Origin: Alphaproteobacteria bacterium UBA7314
GTDB taxonomy: Bacteria; Pseudomonadota; Alphaproteobacteria; MPNO01; UBA830
NCBI GenBank assembly: GCA_002471575.1
Contig: DKQG01000053.1
Coordinates: 1-64,000, forward strand
Reading direction: 5' to 3'
Length of the DNA stretch: 64,000 bases
Below, piece after piece: positions 55,157 to 63,713 of this stretch. The position numbers were made by a program, and so were the translations under genes. The notes beneath the pieces were generated by a model. That model worked only from the letters and a program-made list of their open reading frames with translations, did not search any database and was not told where the DNA came from. Each line of letters begins with the position of its first letter. Position 1 is the stretch's first letter.

Positions 55157-55355
55157 GTATCGCGTATGAAAATCGTTTTGTAGACTGGGGTATGTCGGCG
55201 TCAAGGCAACGGCTTGTCTTCTGAAGGACGGCCTTAGCGTGGTCGGCGTCGATGTCAATCCGGTCAAGGCGGCCAAGATCGAAGCCGGCCAGTCGCCCTT
55301 ATCCGAACCGGGTCTGGGAGAACTTCTGGCGGCGGGGCAAGGACAGGCGTCTCAG
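55157..55355 (+). pseudogene. N-terminal remnant of a UDP-glucose/GDP-mannose dehydrogenase
   Basis: An ATG at 55167 encodes MKIVL then TAG. After a one-base shift the frame reads LGYVGVKATACLLKDGLSVV, VGVDVNPVKAAKIEAGQSPL and SEPGLGELLAAGQG before a stop near 55361. These are the Rossmann start and the SP-EPGL motif of UGD/AlgD enzymes, which are about 430 residues long. Everything beyond about residue 65 is missing. Confidence 0.75.
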
Positions 55356-55384
55356 CGTTAACACGGATGTGGGCGCCATCTCGA

Positions 55385-55574
55385 CGACGCAGATATCGCG
55401 ACATCGATTACTAATGACGGGATTCATGCGACGCCGAGTGATTGCCTTGTTATCGCCGATTATGCCCGTGCGTTCGTTAACGCGGCACCGTTGCTGCTGG
55501 GTGATCTGGCGCGCCTGGCATCCCTCGCGGAAGCGGCACGGCGCCATGTCCTTAAATACTGGACGTGGTAAGCT
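55385..55574 (+). pseudogene. C-terminal remnant of a GT4 glycosyltransferase
   Basis: A plus-strand frame reads TSITNDGIHATPSDCLVIAD, then YARAFVNAAPLLLGDLARLA and LAEAARRHVLKYWTW before TAA-type closure. The DG-H--(x)-R--L-EAARRHV--W pattern is the end of a GT4 glycosyltransferase. It directly follows the UGD remnant, so a deletion joined the 5' end of one gene to the 3' end of another. The rest of the gap to 55667 shows no gene. Confidence 0.6.
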
Positions 55575-55667
55575 CATTGCCTGAAGCTAGAGGCCTACAT
55601 GATCGATTCGTTGGAGGATACCGCGGCTTCCCAAAATGCGCTATCCAGTGGGGACGGAGAATAATCC

Positions 55668-56237
55668 ATGGACCTCAACGCTTATTTTGACGCGGAACTG
55701 GACGAACATGAAACTGTCGTCGAGGCGACGCGCGCTTTGAAGGCGGATTTTGTCCGCCTCGCTGAGGTGAGCGAGGCCGCGATAAATGCCGGTAACAAGC
55801 TGGTGTTTTTCGGTAATGGTGGCAGCGCCGGTGACGCTCAGCACCTCGCGACCGAATTGGTTTGCCGTTACAAGGTTAAACGCAAAGCGCTGCCTGCGAT
55901 CGCGTTTACCACCGACACGTCGCTGCTTACAGCGGCGGCAAACGATTTCGGCTATGACACGGTGTTTGCCCGCCAGGTCGAGGCCCTTTGCAAACCTGGC
56001 GACGTCGCCATCGGGATCACTACGTCGGGCCAGAGCCTAAATGTTATTCTTGCGCTGGAAACCGCGCGCGATATGGACGTGGTGCCCGCCGCACTCACCG
56101 GCAAGGACGGGGGACAACTTGTGGGTCTTGCCGATCCGATGCTGATCGTCCCATCGAATACGACCGCGCGGATCCAGGAAATGCATATCACACTGGGACA
56201 GATGCTGTGCGACGTTCTCGAACAGAGGTGCGCCTGA
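55668..56237 (+). CDS. gmhA: Sedoheptulose-7-phosphate isomerase (SIS domain)
   Basis: First step of ADP-heptose synthesis for the LPS core. The 189 residues form a SIS fold with VFFGNGGSAGDAQHLATELV (about 46-65), AFTTDTSLLTAAANDFGYD and GITTSGQSLNVILALETARD; the ADPM and EMHI-type C-terminal residues fit GmhA more than DiaA. ATG with GGAG upstream. The next gene, hldE, starts one base after its stop. Confidence 0.9.
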   Translation: MDLNAYFDAELDEHETVVEATRALKADFVRLAEVSEAAINAGNKLVFFGNGGSAGDAQHLATELVCRYKVKRKALPAIAFTTDTSLLTAAANDFGYDTVFARQVEALCKPGDVAIGITTSGQSLNVILALETARDMDVVPAALTGKDGGQLVGLADPMLIVPSNTTARIQEMHITLGQMLCDVLEQRCA

Positions 56238-56238
56238 C

Positions 56239-57696
56239 ATGAATGCCTCTATACCCGATCAGGTTTCGCTCCTGGCATCCGCCCGGGTGGTTTGCGTTGG
56301 CGACGTGATGCTTGACCGTTTCGTGTATGGCCACGTTACCCGCGTATCGCCCGAAGCACCGATCCCGGTCTGCCTGGTGCAGAATGAAACCGCGATGCTC
56401 GGCGGTGCCGGCAACGTTGTCCGTAACCTGGTGGCGCTCGGCGCCGGCGTGGATTTCGTTAGTGTCGTTGGCGAGGACGATATTGCCGGCGATGTTGATC
56501 TTCTGCTGCGCGATCTCGGCGGCGTCTCGCATCGCCTGACCATCGAAAAGGACCGGCCCACCACTAGCAAGACTCGCTACGTCGCTGGCGGTCAGCAATT
56601 GCTGCGTTCCGATCGGGAAATCAGGGCCCCGGTGCAAGACAGTATTGTCGACGAATTGGTGGCGGGTGTCGAAGACGCATTACAGGATGCCGCACTGGTC
56701 GTGATCTCGGATTACGGCAAGGGCGTGGTGACCGACCGGCTCGCCGCCCAGGTGATCGGACTTGCGCAAAAAGCGGGAAAACCCGCGATCGTCGATCCCA
56801 AGTCACGTGATTTCACGCGCTATGCGGGCGCAACCCTGATAACGCCCAACTTCAAGGAGATGTCGGATGCTGCCGGTGGCGAACCATCGACCGAAGACGA
56901 CATCGTTGCCGCAGCGAAGGCTCTGCTGGCCGACGCGGATATCGATACCATGCTGGTGACGCGGGGCGCGCAGGGCATGTCTCTAGTCTCGGCGGATGGT
57001 GCAGATCACTTTCCGTCGCGTGCGCGCGAAGTGTTCGACGTGTCAGGCGCCGGCGATACCGTGATAGCAACCCTAGCTGCCGGTATCGCGGCGGGCCTGC
57101 CGCCGGTCGACGCGGCGCAGCTTGCTAACGTTGCGGCCGGAATCGTGGTGGGCAAAACCGGAACCGCGGTGGCCTATGCCGAAGATATTCAGGCGGAACT
57201 CGACACTCTTAATGAGGCGACCGGTCTCCAGCCATCCGCTGCGATCGATGCCGCCCTCGGCCGAATTCTTACCTGGAGAGATCGGGGCGAAAAAGTCGGC
57301 TTTACCAATGGCTGTTTCGATCTGCTGCACCCTGGACATGTCTCACTGTTGTCGCAGGCGCGCGGAGCCTGCGACCGGTTGGTGGTTGGCCTGAATTCCG
57401 ATGCCTCGGTCAAACGGCTGAAGGGTGAAAGCCGGCCCACCCAGACCGAAGAAGCCCGCGCTGCGGTGCTCTCGTCGCTGGAGACCGTCGACCTGGTGAT
57501 TATCTTCGAGGAAGATACACCGGAACGGCTGCTCCACGAAATCAAACCCGACGTGCTTGTCAAAGGCGCGGACTACACCATCGAAACCGTCGTCGGTGCC
57601 GATTTCGTACGGGGCTATGGCGGCGAGGTTGTGCTGGCTGAGATCGTTCCTGGGTTCAGCACCACGGCAACGATCGCCCGCATGAATGCACCCTGA
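56239..57696 (+). CDS. hldE: Bifunctional heptose-7-P kinase/heptose-1-P adenylyltransferase
   Basis: Carries out the kinase and adenylyltransferase steps of ADP-heptose synthesis. Of 485 residues, about 1-320 form the PfkB-type kinase (MLGGAGNVVRNLVALGAGV, FDVSGAGDTVIATLAAGIAA) and about 350-485 the nucleotidyltransferase (GFTNGCFDLLHPGHVSLLSQ, KGADYTIETVVGADFV). Full length. gmhA is immediately upstream; GmhB and HldD are not in the window. Confidence 0.97.
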   Translation: MNASIPDQVSLLASARVVCVGDVMLDRFVYGHVTRVSPEAPIPVCLVQNETAMLGGAGNVVRNLVALGAGVDFVSVVGEDDIAGDVDLLLRDLGGVSHRLTIEKDRPTTSKTRYVAGGQQLLRSDREIRAPVQDSIVDELVAGVEDALQDAALVVISDYGKGVVTDRLAAQVIGLAQKAGKPAIVDPKSRDFTRYAGATLITPNFKEMSDAAGGEPSTEDDIVAAAKALLADADIDTMLVTRGAQGMSLVSADGADHFPSRAREVFDVSGAGDTVIATLAAGIAAGLPPVDAAQLANVAAGIVVGKTGTAVAYAEDIQAELDTLNEATGLQPSAAIDAALGRILTWRDRGEKVGFTNGCFDLLHPGHVSLLSQARGACDRLVVGLNSDASVKRLKGESRPTQTEEARAAVLSSLETVDLVIIFEEDTPERLLHEIKPDVLVKGADYTIETVVGADFVRGYGGEVVLAEIVPGFSTTATIARMNAP

Positions 57697-57800
57697 CAGG
57701 GAAGTTGCGATCATTTTGGAAAATCTTTTCTACGCGCGTGGCTGGGTGTCGTTCGGTGTGATCCATTCCGCGCTTGCAGCGGAGAGCGTTAAACGGCGGC

Positions 57801-58238
57801 TTAGCCCATCTGGCGCAAACGGTCGCTTGCGGCCAGGGCAAAACGGATAAGCTGGCGCCGTTTGCGGTTGGCGTTCAGTTTCTTGGCTTTGCTTTCGCGG
57901 CGTACGGCAGCATCGTAGGGATCCGCGACGATAAGCCCGCAATCGTCTGGCATCATCTCGACCGGGAAACCAGCCGGCACAGCAAAATAGAAACGTTCGC
58001 TGAATACCAAGTATTCGTGCCATTTCCGGTCCGAACGATAGTCCGCGACGGAACTTTTGACCTCGACGATGACGAAATCGCCATTGCGGTCAATTGCCAT
58101 CACATCAACCCGCCGTCCGTTCGACAGCTTGAATTCGGTCAGCGTGCCGAAACCCAGGCTCTGGAACAGGCGGCACACGCCGCGGGTCACTAGTTGGGTC
58201 GTTTCCGGCATTTCGAGGGAGGGTATAAAAGAACTCAT
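57801..58238 (-). CDS. mmcB: MmcB-family DNA repair protein
   Basis: About 145 residues of a PD-(D/E)XK-like fold: a helix ending FGTLTEFKLSNGRRVDVMAI, then DFVIVEVKSSVADYRSDRKW (the catalytic-type Glu-x-Lys) and SERFYFAVPAGFPVEMMPDD. MmcB is a small alphaproteobacterial, LexA-controlled mitomycin C-resistance protein, and a LexA-like box lies directly upstream here. ATG at 58238; alternatives at 58211 and 58277. It opposes hldE across a 104-base gap without a gene. Confidence 0.85.
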   Translation of the reverse strand: MSSFIPSLEMPETTQLVTRGVCRLFQSLGFGTLTEFKLSNGRRVDVMAIDRNGDFVIVEVKSSVADYRSDRKWHEYLVFSERFYFAVPAGFPVEMMPDDCGLIVADPYDAAVRRESKAKKLNANRKRRQLIRFALAASDRLRQMG

Positions 58239-58241
58239 AGC

Positions 58242-58256
58242 GAACAGAAAATAAAC
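58242..58256 (-). promoter_or_regulatory. LexA (SOS) box-like sequence before mmcB
   Basis: On the minus strand GTTTATTTTCTGTTC matches the alphaproteobacterial SOS box GTTC-N7-GTTC with one mismatch. It ends three bases before the mmcB ATG, where LexA would block transcription or initiation. Confidence 0.6.
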
Positions 58257-58365
58257 AAAAAGAGAATATCTCGGCAATAAAAATTTCTTGGAGTCGGCGC
58301 GGGTGCCCCACTTTTAGATGGTAAAAAAGGAATTAACCCTGTCGTAGAGCGGAGTGGGTGAGTTA

Positions 58366-58497
58366 ATGTTTTTGGGCGATACGCGGCACGTCGGCGGCAT
58401 AAAACGCTGGGCGGCACCATGTAAATTTGGGCTGACCGCCAACGTGGTCTATGCCTCCCCCACAGTGCTTCATCTCGATCGCATGGCAAGGTTGTGA
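58366..58497 (+). CDS. Tiny membrane-type ORF, upstream diverged copy (43 residues)
   Basis: The frame from an ATG at 58366 encodes a 43-residue peptide whose last 30 residues (RWAAPCKFGLTA, then NVVYASPTVLHLDRMARL) align without gaps to the next small ORF. The alignment continues at nucleotide level past the stop codons (GACGCCGTCCTG against GACGCCGCCCTG). Ribosome site is weak. It looks like a diverged, possibly decaying tandem duplicate. Confidence 0.35.
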   Translation: MFLGDTRHVGGIKRWAAPCKFGLTANVVYASPTVLHLDRMARL

Positions 58498-58652
58498 CGC
58501 CGTCCTGAATCGGCAGGGCAGGAAAGGGGGACCGTTTCTGCAACAAAGGCCGTAAGTGGGCCGCTTGTCGACCTGTCGGGATTTGTTTGTATTTCAGCCC
58601 AACTTATACCATCCTGTTTCTGAGGGAGTGACTCCGCCGGAACAAGAGCGAT

Positions 58653-58772
58653 ATGGCTGAGCCGACCGCAAAATTGAATACCCGCATGATACGCCTTAAT
58701 GCCCTTGCCCGCTTGGGATTGGTTGTGGCGGTAGCCTATATCGCTCCAACGATTCTGCGCCTTGATCGCTAG
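58653..58772 (+). CDS. Tiny membrane-type ORF (39 residues)
   Basis: A 39-residue frame (MAEPTAKLNTRMIRLNALAR, then LGLVVAVAYIAPTILRLDR) with one predicted membrane helix and basic ends, preceded by AAGAG five bases upstream. I do not know its family. A diverged copy lies 290 bases upstream. Between 58278 and 58926 nothing else gene-like is seen. Confidence 0.4.
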   Translation: MAEPTAKLNTRMIRLNALARLGLVVAVAYIAPTILRLDR

Positions 58773-58926
58773 GTAAGGCTGTGACGCCGCCCTGCATAAA
58801 AAAAGGCGAGAGCAACCCGTGTTGCAAAAACGCGAGGGCAAAGGCGGAGGGTGAAAAGGAAAGAGCGAAGGACGGGGCTAGAGATAAAAGCCCTTGTTAG
58901 ACACTTTCTCACGGAAATCAGACTGA

Positions 58927-60009
58927 ATGAGCGATAACACCGAAACGTTTGTGCGCGCCACGGAACTGGCCCGTGAGGGCAAATCGGACGAGGCGGCAGC
59001 ACTTTATCGCGGCATTTTGGCGGAACAGCCAAAGCATCTAGCCGCTGCTAAGGCGCTGGCCGATCTAGTGGAGTCTGGTGCGGCGCGGGGCGAAGCGGCA
59101 GCCGCGCGCAAGGCCGCGGTCGATATTGAAACCGAAAGCACCTACAGCGTCGCCAAGACGGCGCAGAAACACGGCCGGTTCGATGTCGCCATCCGCTGTT
59201 ACAAGAAAATCCTCGATTTCGATCCTGAACACGGCGATGCCGTCTGGGGTCTTGCCGAAGCATGCTACGCCAATGACCAGGTCGCTGAGGCGCTGCGGTG
59301 GTACCAGAGCTATAGCGAGATTTACCCCGACGATCCGGAATCCAAGCATATGGTGGCAGCTTTGGGAGACGGGCCGAAGCCGTCGCGCGCCAGCGACGAT
59401 TACGTGCGCGAGACTTTCGATAATTTCGCAGGGGATTTCGACCGCCAGCTTCTGGAGGATCTTGAATACCGGGTGCCAAAGCTGATTCACGCACTTTTCG
59501 GTGAAATTCCGGGGGCGACGACCGAAAAACTCGATATTCTCGATGCGGGGTGCGGCACAGGCCTGTCCGGGATAGACTTCAAACCGCACGCGGCAACCCT
59601 GACGGGTGTCGATCTGTCTCCTGAAATGCTTAAACGGGCGAAAGAACGGAAAATCTACGACGAACTGCTTGAGCTTGAGCTTGCCGACTTTATGCGAGGG
59701 CGTCCGGCTGCTTTCGAGCTGATCGTTGCGGCGGACGTGTTCTGCTATATTGGGGACCTTTCTGAAACCTTCGACGCGGCATTTATTGCGCTCAAGCCCG
59801 GCGGGCATCTGCTGTTTTCAGTCGAGGCCCAGTCCAAGCGAGGGTTTTCGCTGACCGGTTCTGGACGGTACGCCCATAAACCAGCTTATGTGGGGAAGGC
59901 CGCTAAAGCCGCGGGCTTCTGCGAAATACTGGCCCGGAATGGTACGCTGCGCATGGAATACGGTGAGCCAGTAGAGGGGTATCTGACGGCACTGCAGAAA
60001 CCCGTCTGA
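58927..60009 (+). CDS. TPR-repeat SAM-dependent methyltransferase
   Basis: A 360-residue fusion. Residues 1-150 contain about three tetratricopeptide-like repeats (ATELAREGKSDEAAALYRGI, HGRFDVAIRCYKKILDFDPE, NDQVAEALRWYQSYSEIYPD); residues 160-360 form a class I methyltransferase with LDILDAGCGTGLSGIDFK, VDLSPEMLKRAKERK and DLIVAADVFCYIG-like motif. Substrate unknown; the repeats suggest a protein or large partner. Starts at ATG, four bases after a TGA-containing junction. Confidence 0.85.
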   Translation: MSDNTETFVRATELAREGKSDEAAALYRGILAEQPKHLAAAKALADLVESGAARGEAAAARKAAVDIETESTYSVAKTAQKHGRFDVAIRCYKKILDFDPEHGDAVWGLAEACYANDQVAEALRWYQSYSEIYPDDPESKHMVAALGDGPKPSRASDDYVRETFDNFAGDFDRQLLEDLEYRVPKLIHALFGEIPGATTEKLDILDAGCGTGLSGIDFKPHAATLTGVDLSPEMLKRAKERKIYDELLELELADFMRGRPAAFELIVAADVFCYIGDLSETFDAAFIALKPGGHLLFSVEAQSKRGFSLTGSGRYAHKPAYVGKAAKAAGFCEILARNGTLRMEYGEPVEGYLTALQKPV

Positions 60010-60104
60010 CAGGCGTTTCGGCTCAACATTCTGTTAGAATTTTCCGGATACGATACTGACTGTCCTAAAGACCGCAAACTATGTGTAGTCTTGCAGAATG
60101 CTGG

Positions 60105-60480
60105 ATGCGCAACATAAATAACTGTCTTGTTTTAGACGCTTCCAAAGTTGTTCGGTTGGTCAACCGAAAATGTCTTGAGGAGCTATGCTTTTTGGTCGTC
60201 GAGGCCGAATACGATTAGGTTACGCTCGACAAGAGCGTGGACTGTATGCCCAATGTTGTGCTGCTGGATTGGAAAATGCCGATGATGTTCGAAATCTAAT
60301 ACCTGATTGCGAGACGCTTTACCGAAGAATGCAACAAACCGGTCGCGGTGTTCTGCACCGCAGAGACAATACCGCCTAAATCTAGGAAGGCATTGCCGCC
60401 GGGGGGAGCGAATACATCATGAGTCCGTTCGACAGCGATATCGTCTAATCTAAGTTTGCCCAGACTGGTGTTCTCTTGAT
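60105..60480 (+). pseudogene. Dead CheY-like response regulator
   Basis: From ATG at 60105 the frame reads MRNINNCLVLDASKVVRLVN, RKCLEELCFLVVEAEYD, TAG, LDKSVDCMPNVVLLDWKMPM, TAA, YLIARRFTEECNKPVAVFCT, AETIPPK. After a frameshift it continues PFDSDIV, TAA, SKFAQTGVL. This is the whole receiver fold of a single-domain CheY-type regulator (D-SK-VR, VVLLDW-MP, PV-VFCT-E, FD-DI-SKF) with several stops. From 60481 to 60683 I see no gene. Confidence 0.8.
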
Positions 60481-60683
60481 TCCGTTTCCGTTAGCGCGGA
60501 CTTCCCATCTCATTTTCTGCCTGCGGCGCTAGCGCAGGACCTATTGGCCCCGCCCAATGCGGCTGACCGTGCGCTACCTGAACTGGCTAGACAGACCCGG
60601 AATCGACATTGGACGCCCAGTGTTCTAACTATCCGACGCTTTCTCAACGAAGGGCTTAACGGAAACACACGGACCGACAATCC

Positions 60684-62462
60684 ATGAGTGCAGACGAAAA
60701 AGACAACGAAGCCGATCCCGACAAAGACGCCCCCAAGGGACCGCCTCAAGGCCACACCCTCGCCGATCACGAATACGGCGACGTGTTCTTTCACGAACAC
60801 GGCCCCGATGCCGATCACGATCACGACGACGAGTTCTTCAACGGCCCGATCGAGGAAAACCCGCTGTGGATTGCCGATAACGTCGTGCTGAACAGCGTTG
60901 GCATCGATGTTGGCTCGTCCGGCACCCAGGTGATTTTTTCGCGTATCCATCTGCGCCGCCTGGCCGAAGACATGACCAGCCGCTATTTCGTAGTCAAACG
61001 CGAAACCCTGTTCCAGTCGCCGGTGATGCTGACGCCCTATGAGAGCGAAACCCGCATTTCAGACTCCGAACTGGGAAAAATCCTCGACGATGCCTATGCC
61101 GCGGCGGGCCTCAGCCCTGGCGACATAGACGCCGGCGCAGTCATCCTGACGGGCGAGGCGCTGCGCCGCGAAAACTCTCAGGTCATCGCCGCCACCCTGT
61201 CCGACAAGGGTGGCGATTTCGTCTGCGCCACCGCGGGCCACCACATGGAAAGCATGCTGGCGGCGTTCGGATCGGGTGCCGCCGCCGCATCGCATGACGG
61301 CGATAAGCGCATCCTGAATGTTGATATCGGTGGTGGCACGGCGAAACTCGCCATTCTTGAAGAAGGCCAGGTCAAGGTGACGGCGGCGGTCCATGTCGGC
61401 GGCCGGCTCCAGGTGGTGGACGGGAACGGCGTGATAGAACGCCTCGACCCCGCCGGGCGGACTCACGCGGCTCGTGCAGGCTTCGACTGGAATATCGGCG
61501 ATACCGTGACGTCGGAGCAGTTGGATGCGGTGGCCGATGGCATGGCGCAGACCATGATCGACGCCCTGGTGGTACGCCCGATCCCCGATGACATCGCCAA
61601 TTTCTATCTGACTGACCCCATCGTCGACTGGGGGCATATCGACGGCGTGATGTTCTCCGGCGGCGTGGCGGAATACGTCTACGGCCGCGAAGAGCGTGAT
61701 TTCGGCGATATGGGCAAGCGTCTCGGCACCGCGCTGGCGCGCCGGCTGAAACAGAAGGCCCTGCCGTGGCCATTGCTTGAGGCGGGCGAATGCATCCGCG
61801 CCACCGCGCTGGGCGCGTCGGAATATTCGGTTCAGCTGTCAGGCAACACCACTTTTGTGTCGGATTACGCAGAACTCCTGCCGCGGCGCAACCTGCAGGT
61901 CATCCAGCCGCCCTACGACTGCCCCGACGAGATCGTCGCCGACGACGTGGCCGGGGCGATAAAAGCCCATCGGGCGGCGTTCGAGGTCGACGGTGCCGAC
62001 AGTGAAATTGCCCTGTCGTTTCACTGGAAGGGTATGCCGGCGTATGAGCGCATGTACGCCTTCGCTGAAGGGTTGGTGCTGGGCCTCGACGACATGATCG
62101 CCGCGAGAAAGCCGCTGTTCATCGTGCTCGACGGCGATGTCGCGCAGTCGCTTGGCCATATCCTTAAGGACGAGCTGGAAATACCAGTCGGCGTGCTTGT
62201 GATAGACGGCGTGGTGCTGTGGGATTTCGACTATATCGATCTCGGCAAGATCCGCCTGCCGTCGCGCACTGTGCCGGTGACCATCAAGTCGCTGGTGTTC
62301 TCCGACGATCCGCGCTCCGGCCAGCGGCTCGACCACGAACATGGTGAGTCTCACGGTCATGGCCATGAGTATTCTCCTGGTCACTCCCATTCCCACACGC
62401 ACAATTATGGGCATGGCCATCATCACGATCACAACGCCGATCACGACCACAGCCACGATTGA
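60684..62462 (+). CDS. eutA: EutA-family reactivating factor with His-rich extensions
   Basis: The core (about residues 68-545 of 592) matches the ethanolamine ammonia-lyase reactivase EutA: SVGIDVGSSGTQVIFSRIHL, DAGAVILTGEALRRENSQVI, NVDIGGGTAKLAILEEGQVK, GDVAQSLGHILKDELEIPVG, an actin-like ATPase fold. The family renews the damaged adenosylcobalamin in EutBC. Here it carries an acidic His-rich N-terminus (HGPDADHDHDDEFF) and a 45-residue C-terminal tail mostly of His, Gly and Asp, which would bind nickel, zinc, cobalt or another metal. EutBC are not in the window. Confidence 0.88.
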   Translation: MSADEKDNEADPDKDAPKGPPQGHTLADHEYGDVFFHEHGPDADHDHDDEFFNGPIEENPLWIADNVVLNSVGIDVGSSGTQVIFSRIHLRRLAEDMTSRYFVVKRETLFQSPVMLTPYESETRISDSELGKILDDAYAAAGLSPGDIDAGAVILTGEALRRENSQVIAATLSDKGGDFVCATAGHHMESMLAAFGSGAAAASHDGDKRILNVDIGGGTAKLAILEEGQVKVTAAVHVGGRLQVVDGNGVIERLDPAGRTHAARAGFDWNIGDTVTSEQLDAVADGMAQTMIDALVVRPIPDDIANFYLTDPIVDWGHIDGVMFSGGVAEYVYGREERDFGDMGKRLGTALARRLKQKALPWPLLEAGECIRATALGASEYSVQLSGNTTFVSDYAELLPRRNLQVIQPPYDCPDEIVADDVAGAIKAHRAAFEVDGADSEIALSFHWKGMPAYERMYAFAEGLVLGLDDMIAARKPLFIVLDGDVAQSLGHILKDELEIPVGVLVIDGVVLWDFDYIDLGKIRLPSRTVPVTIKSLVFSDDPRSGQRLDHEHGESHGHGHEYSPGHSHSHTHNYGHGHHHDHNADHDHSHD

Positions 62463-62570
62463 ACGACTGACGTCGGCGACGTATAAAAACAGTTAGCAAT
62501 CGAAGTAATATTGTTGGCGGTGACAGAGCTTGAGCCGCAAACGTAAAGTAGGATTACGCGGAGCAGACAC

Positions 62571-63713
62571 ATGACCGACGACGGTAGCAAGAACGCGATC
62601 GTTTCCGATTCTATGGCGAAGAAATTCGCCTCCGAGAAAGAGACCCCCTACACCAGCTGGGTGAAAGACGAGGGGCTAGACATCATCTCTTCCATCTACG
62701 TCCGCAACCTCTACACGCTGGAGCTCAAGCCCTGGGCGCGGCGCGAAGGTCACGGCGTTTTCCTCAACCACGATGCCTCACGCACTTCGAACGACTGCTA
62801 CGTCTGCGAGATCGATCCCGGCAAGAAGCTGGCGCCGCAGCGCATGCTATTCGAGGAAATGATTATGATCCTGTCGGGCCGCGGCTCGACCAGCGTGTGG
62901 AACGACGCGGGCGAACGCATTACCTTCGAATGGGGCCCCGGCGCGCTGTTCGCCATCCCGCTCAACTGCTGGCACCAGCATTTCAACGCCTCCGGCTTGG
63001 AACCCGCGCGCTTCGTCGCGGTGACCAACATGCCGCCGACTATGAACATCTACGAAGACCCAGAATTCATCTTCAACACGCCCTACGATTTCAAGGGCCG
63101 CTTCAACGGCGAACCCGACTATTTCGCCGCTAAGTCGGAAACCGACGGCTTCAAGCTGGTCACCAATTTCGTGCCCGACGCGGTCAACCTGCCGCTGATC
63201 GAGGCCAAGGAACGCGGCGCCGGCGGAGGGCACATCCGCTTCAACTTCGCCAAAAGCTCGATGAACGCGCATATCTCGCAGTTCCCGATCGGCACCTACA
63301 AAAAGGGCCACCGCCATGGGCCGGGCGCGCATGTCATCATACTGTCGGGCGAGGGCTATTCTCTGATGTGGCCCGACGGGGAAGAACCGAACTATTACCC
63401 ATGGGAAGTCGGCACCATGATCGTGCCGCCCAACATGTGGTGGCACCAGCATTTCAATACTGGTACCACGCCGTCCCGCTATCTCGCTTTCAAGTACGAA
63501 GGCGTAGCAGTTCGTAACGCGCAGGGCGTGCCCAAGGCCTGGATCTCGGCACGGATCGGCGGCGATCAGATCGACTATGCCGACGAGAGCGCCGGCGTGC
63601 GCGCGCGTTTCCAAGACGCGCTGGCCGAAAATGACCTGGCGCCCGACATGGACCAGTTCTATAAGGCGGAAATCCCCGACTTGCCCCCCAAACCGGCGCA
63701 GGAGCCGGGGTAG
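62571..63713 (+). CDS. Bicupin protein
   Basis: A 380-residue protein with two cupin barrels. The first spans about 80-150 (MIMILSGRGSTSVW, ALFAIPLNCWHQHFNASG), the second about 235-310 (KKGHRHGPGAHVIILSGEGY, MIVPPNMWWHQHFNTG) with His ligands for a metal. It resembles gentisate dioxygenase-like and related non-heme iron or manganese cupin proteins, but the substrate is unknown. It lies 108 bases after eutA in the same direction, and both have GC-rich codon use unlike the AT-rich sequence that follows. Confidence 0.85.
   Translation: MTDDGSKNAIVSDSMAKKFASEKETPYTSWVKDEGLDIISSIYVRNLYTLELKPWARREGHGVFLNHDASRTSNDCYVCEIDPGKKLAPQRMLFEEMIMILSGRGSTSVWNDAGERITFEWGPGALFAIPLNCWHQHFNASGLEPARFVAVTNMPPTMNIYEDPEFIFNTPYDFKGRFNGEPDYFAAKSETDGFKLVTNFVPDAVNLPLIEAKERGAGGGHIRFNFAKSSMNAHISQFPIGTYKKGHRHGPGAHVIILSGEGYSLMWPDGEEPNYYPWEVGTMIVPPNMWWHQHFNTGTTPSRYLAFKYEGVAVRNAQGVPKAWISARIGGDQIDYADESAGVRARFQDALAENDLAPDMDQFYKAEIPDLPPKPAQEPG

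Noticed and set aside
57774..58193. 139-codon plus-strand frame opposite mmcB
   Set aside because: Shadow of mmcB, whose motifs and upstream SOS box fit the minus strand.
60185..60379. 64-codon frame within the CheY-like remnant
   Set aside because: Another frame of the region gives the receiver motifs; this one has no family character.
60481..60683. Possible EutC fragment before eutA
   Set aside because: A frame reads LPAALAQDLLAPPNAADRAL, but similarity to EutC could not be supported.
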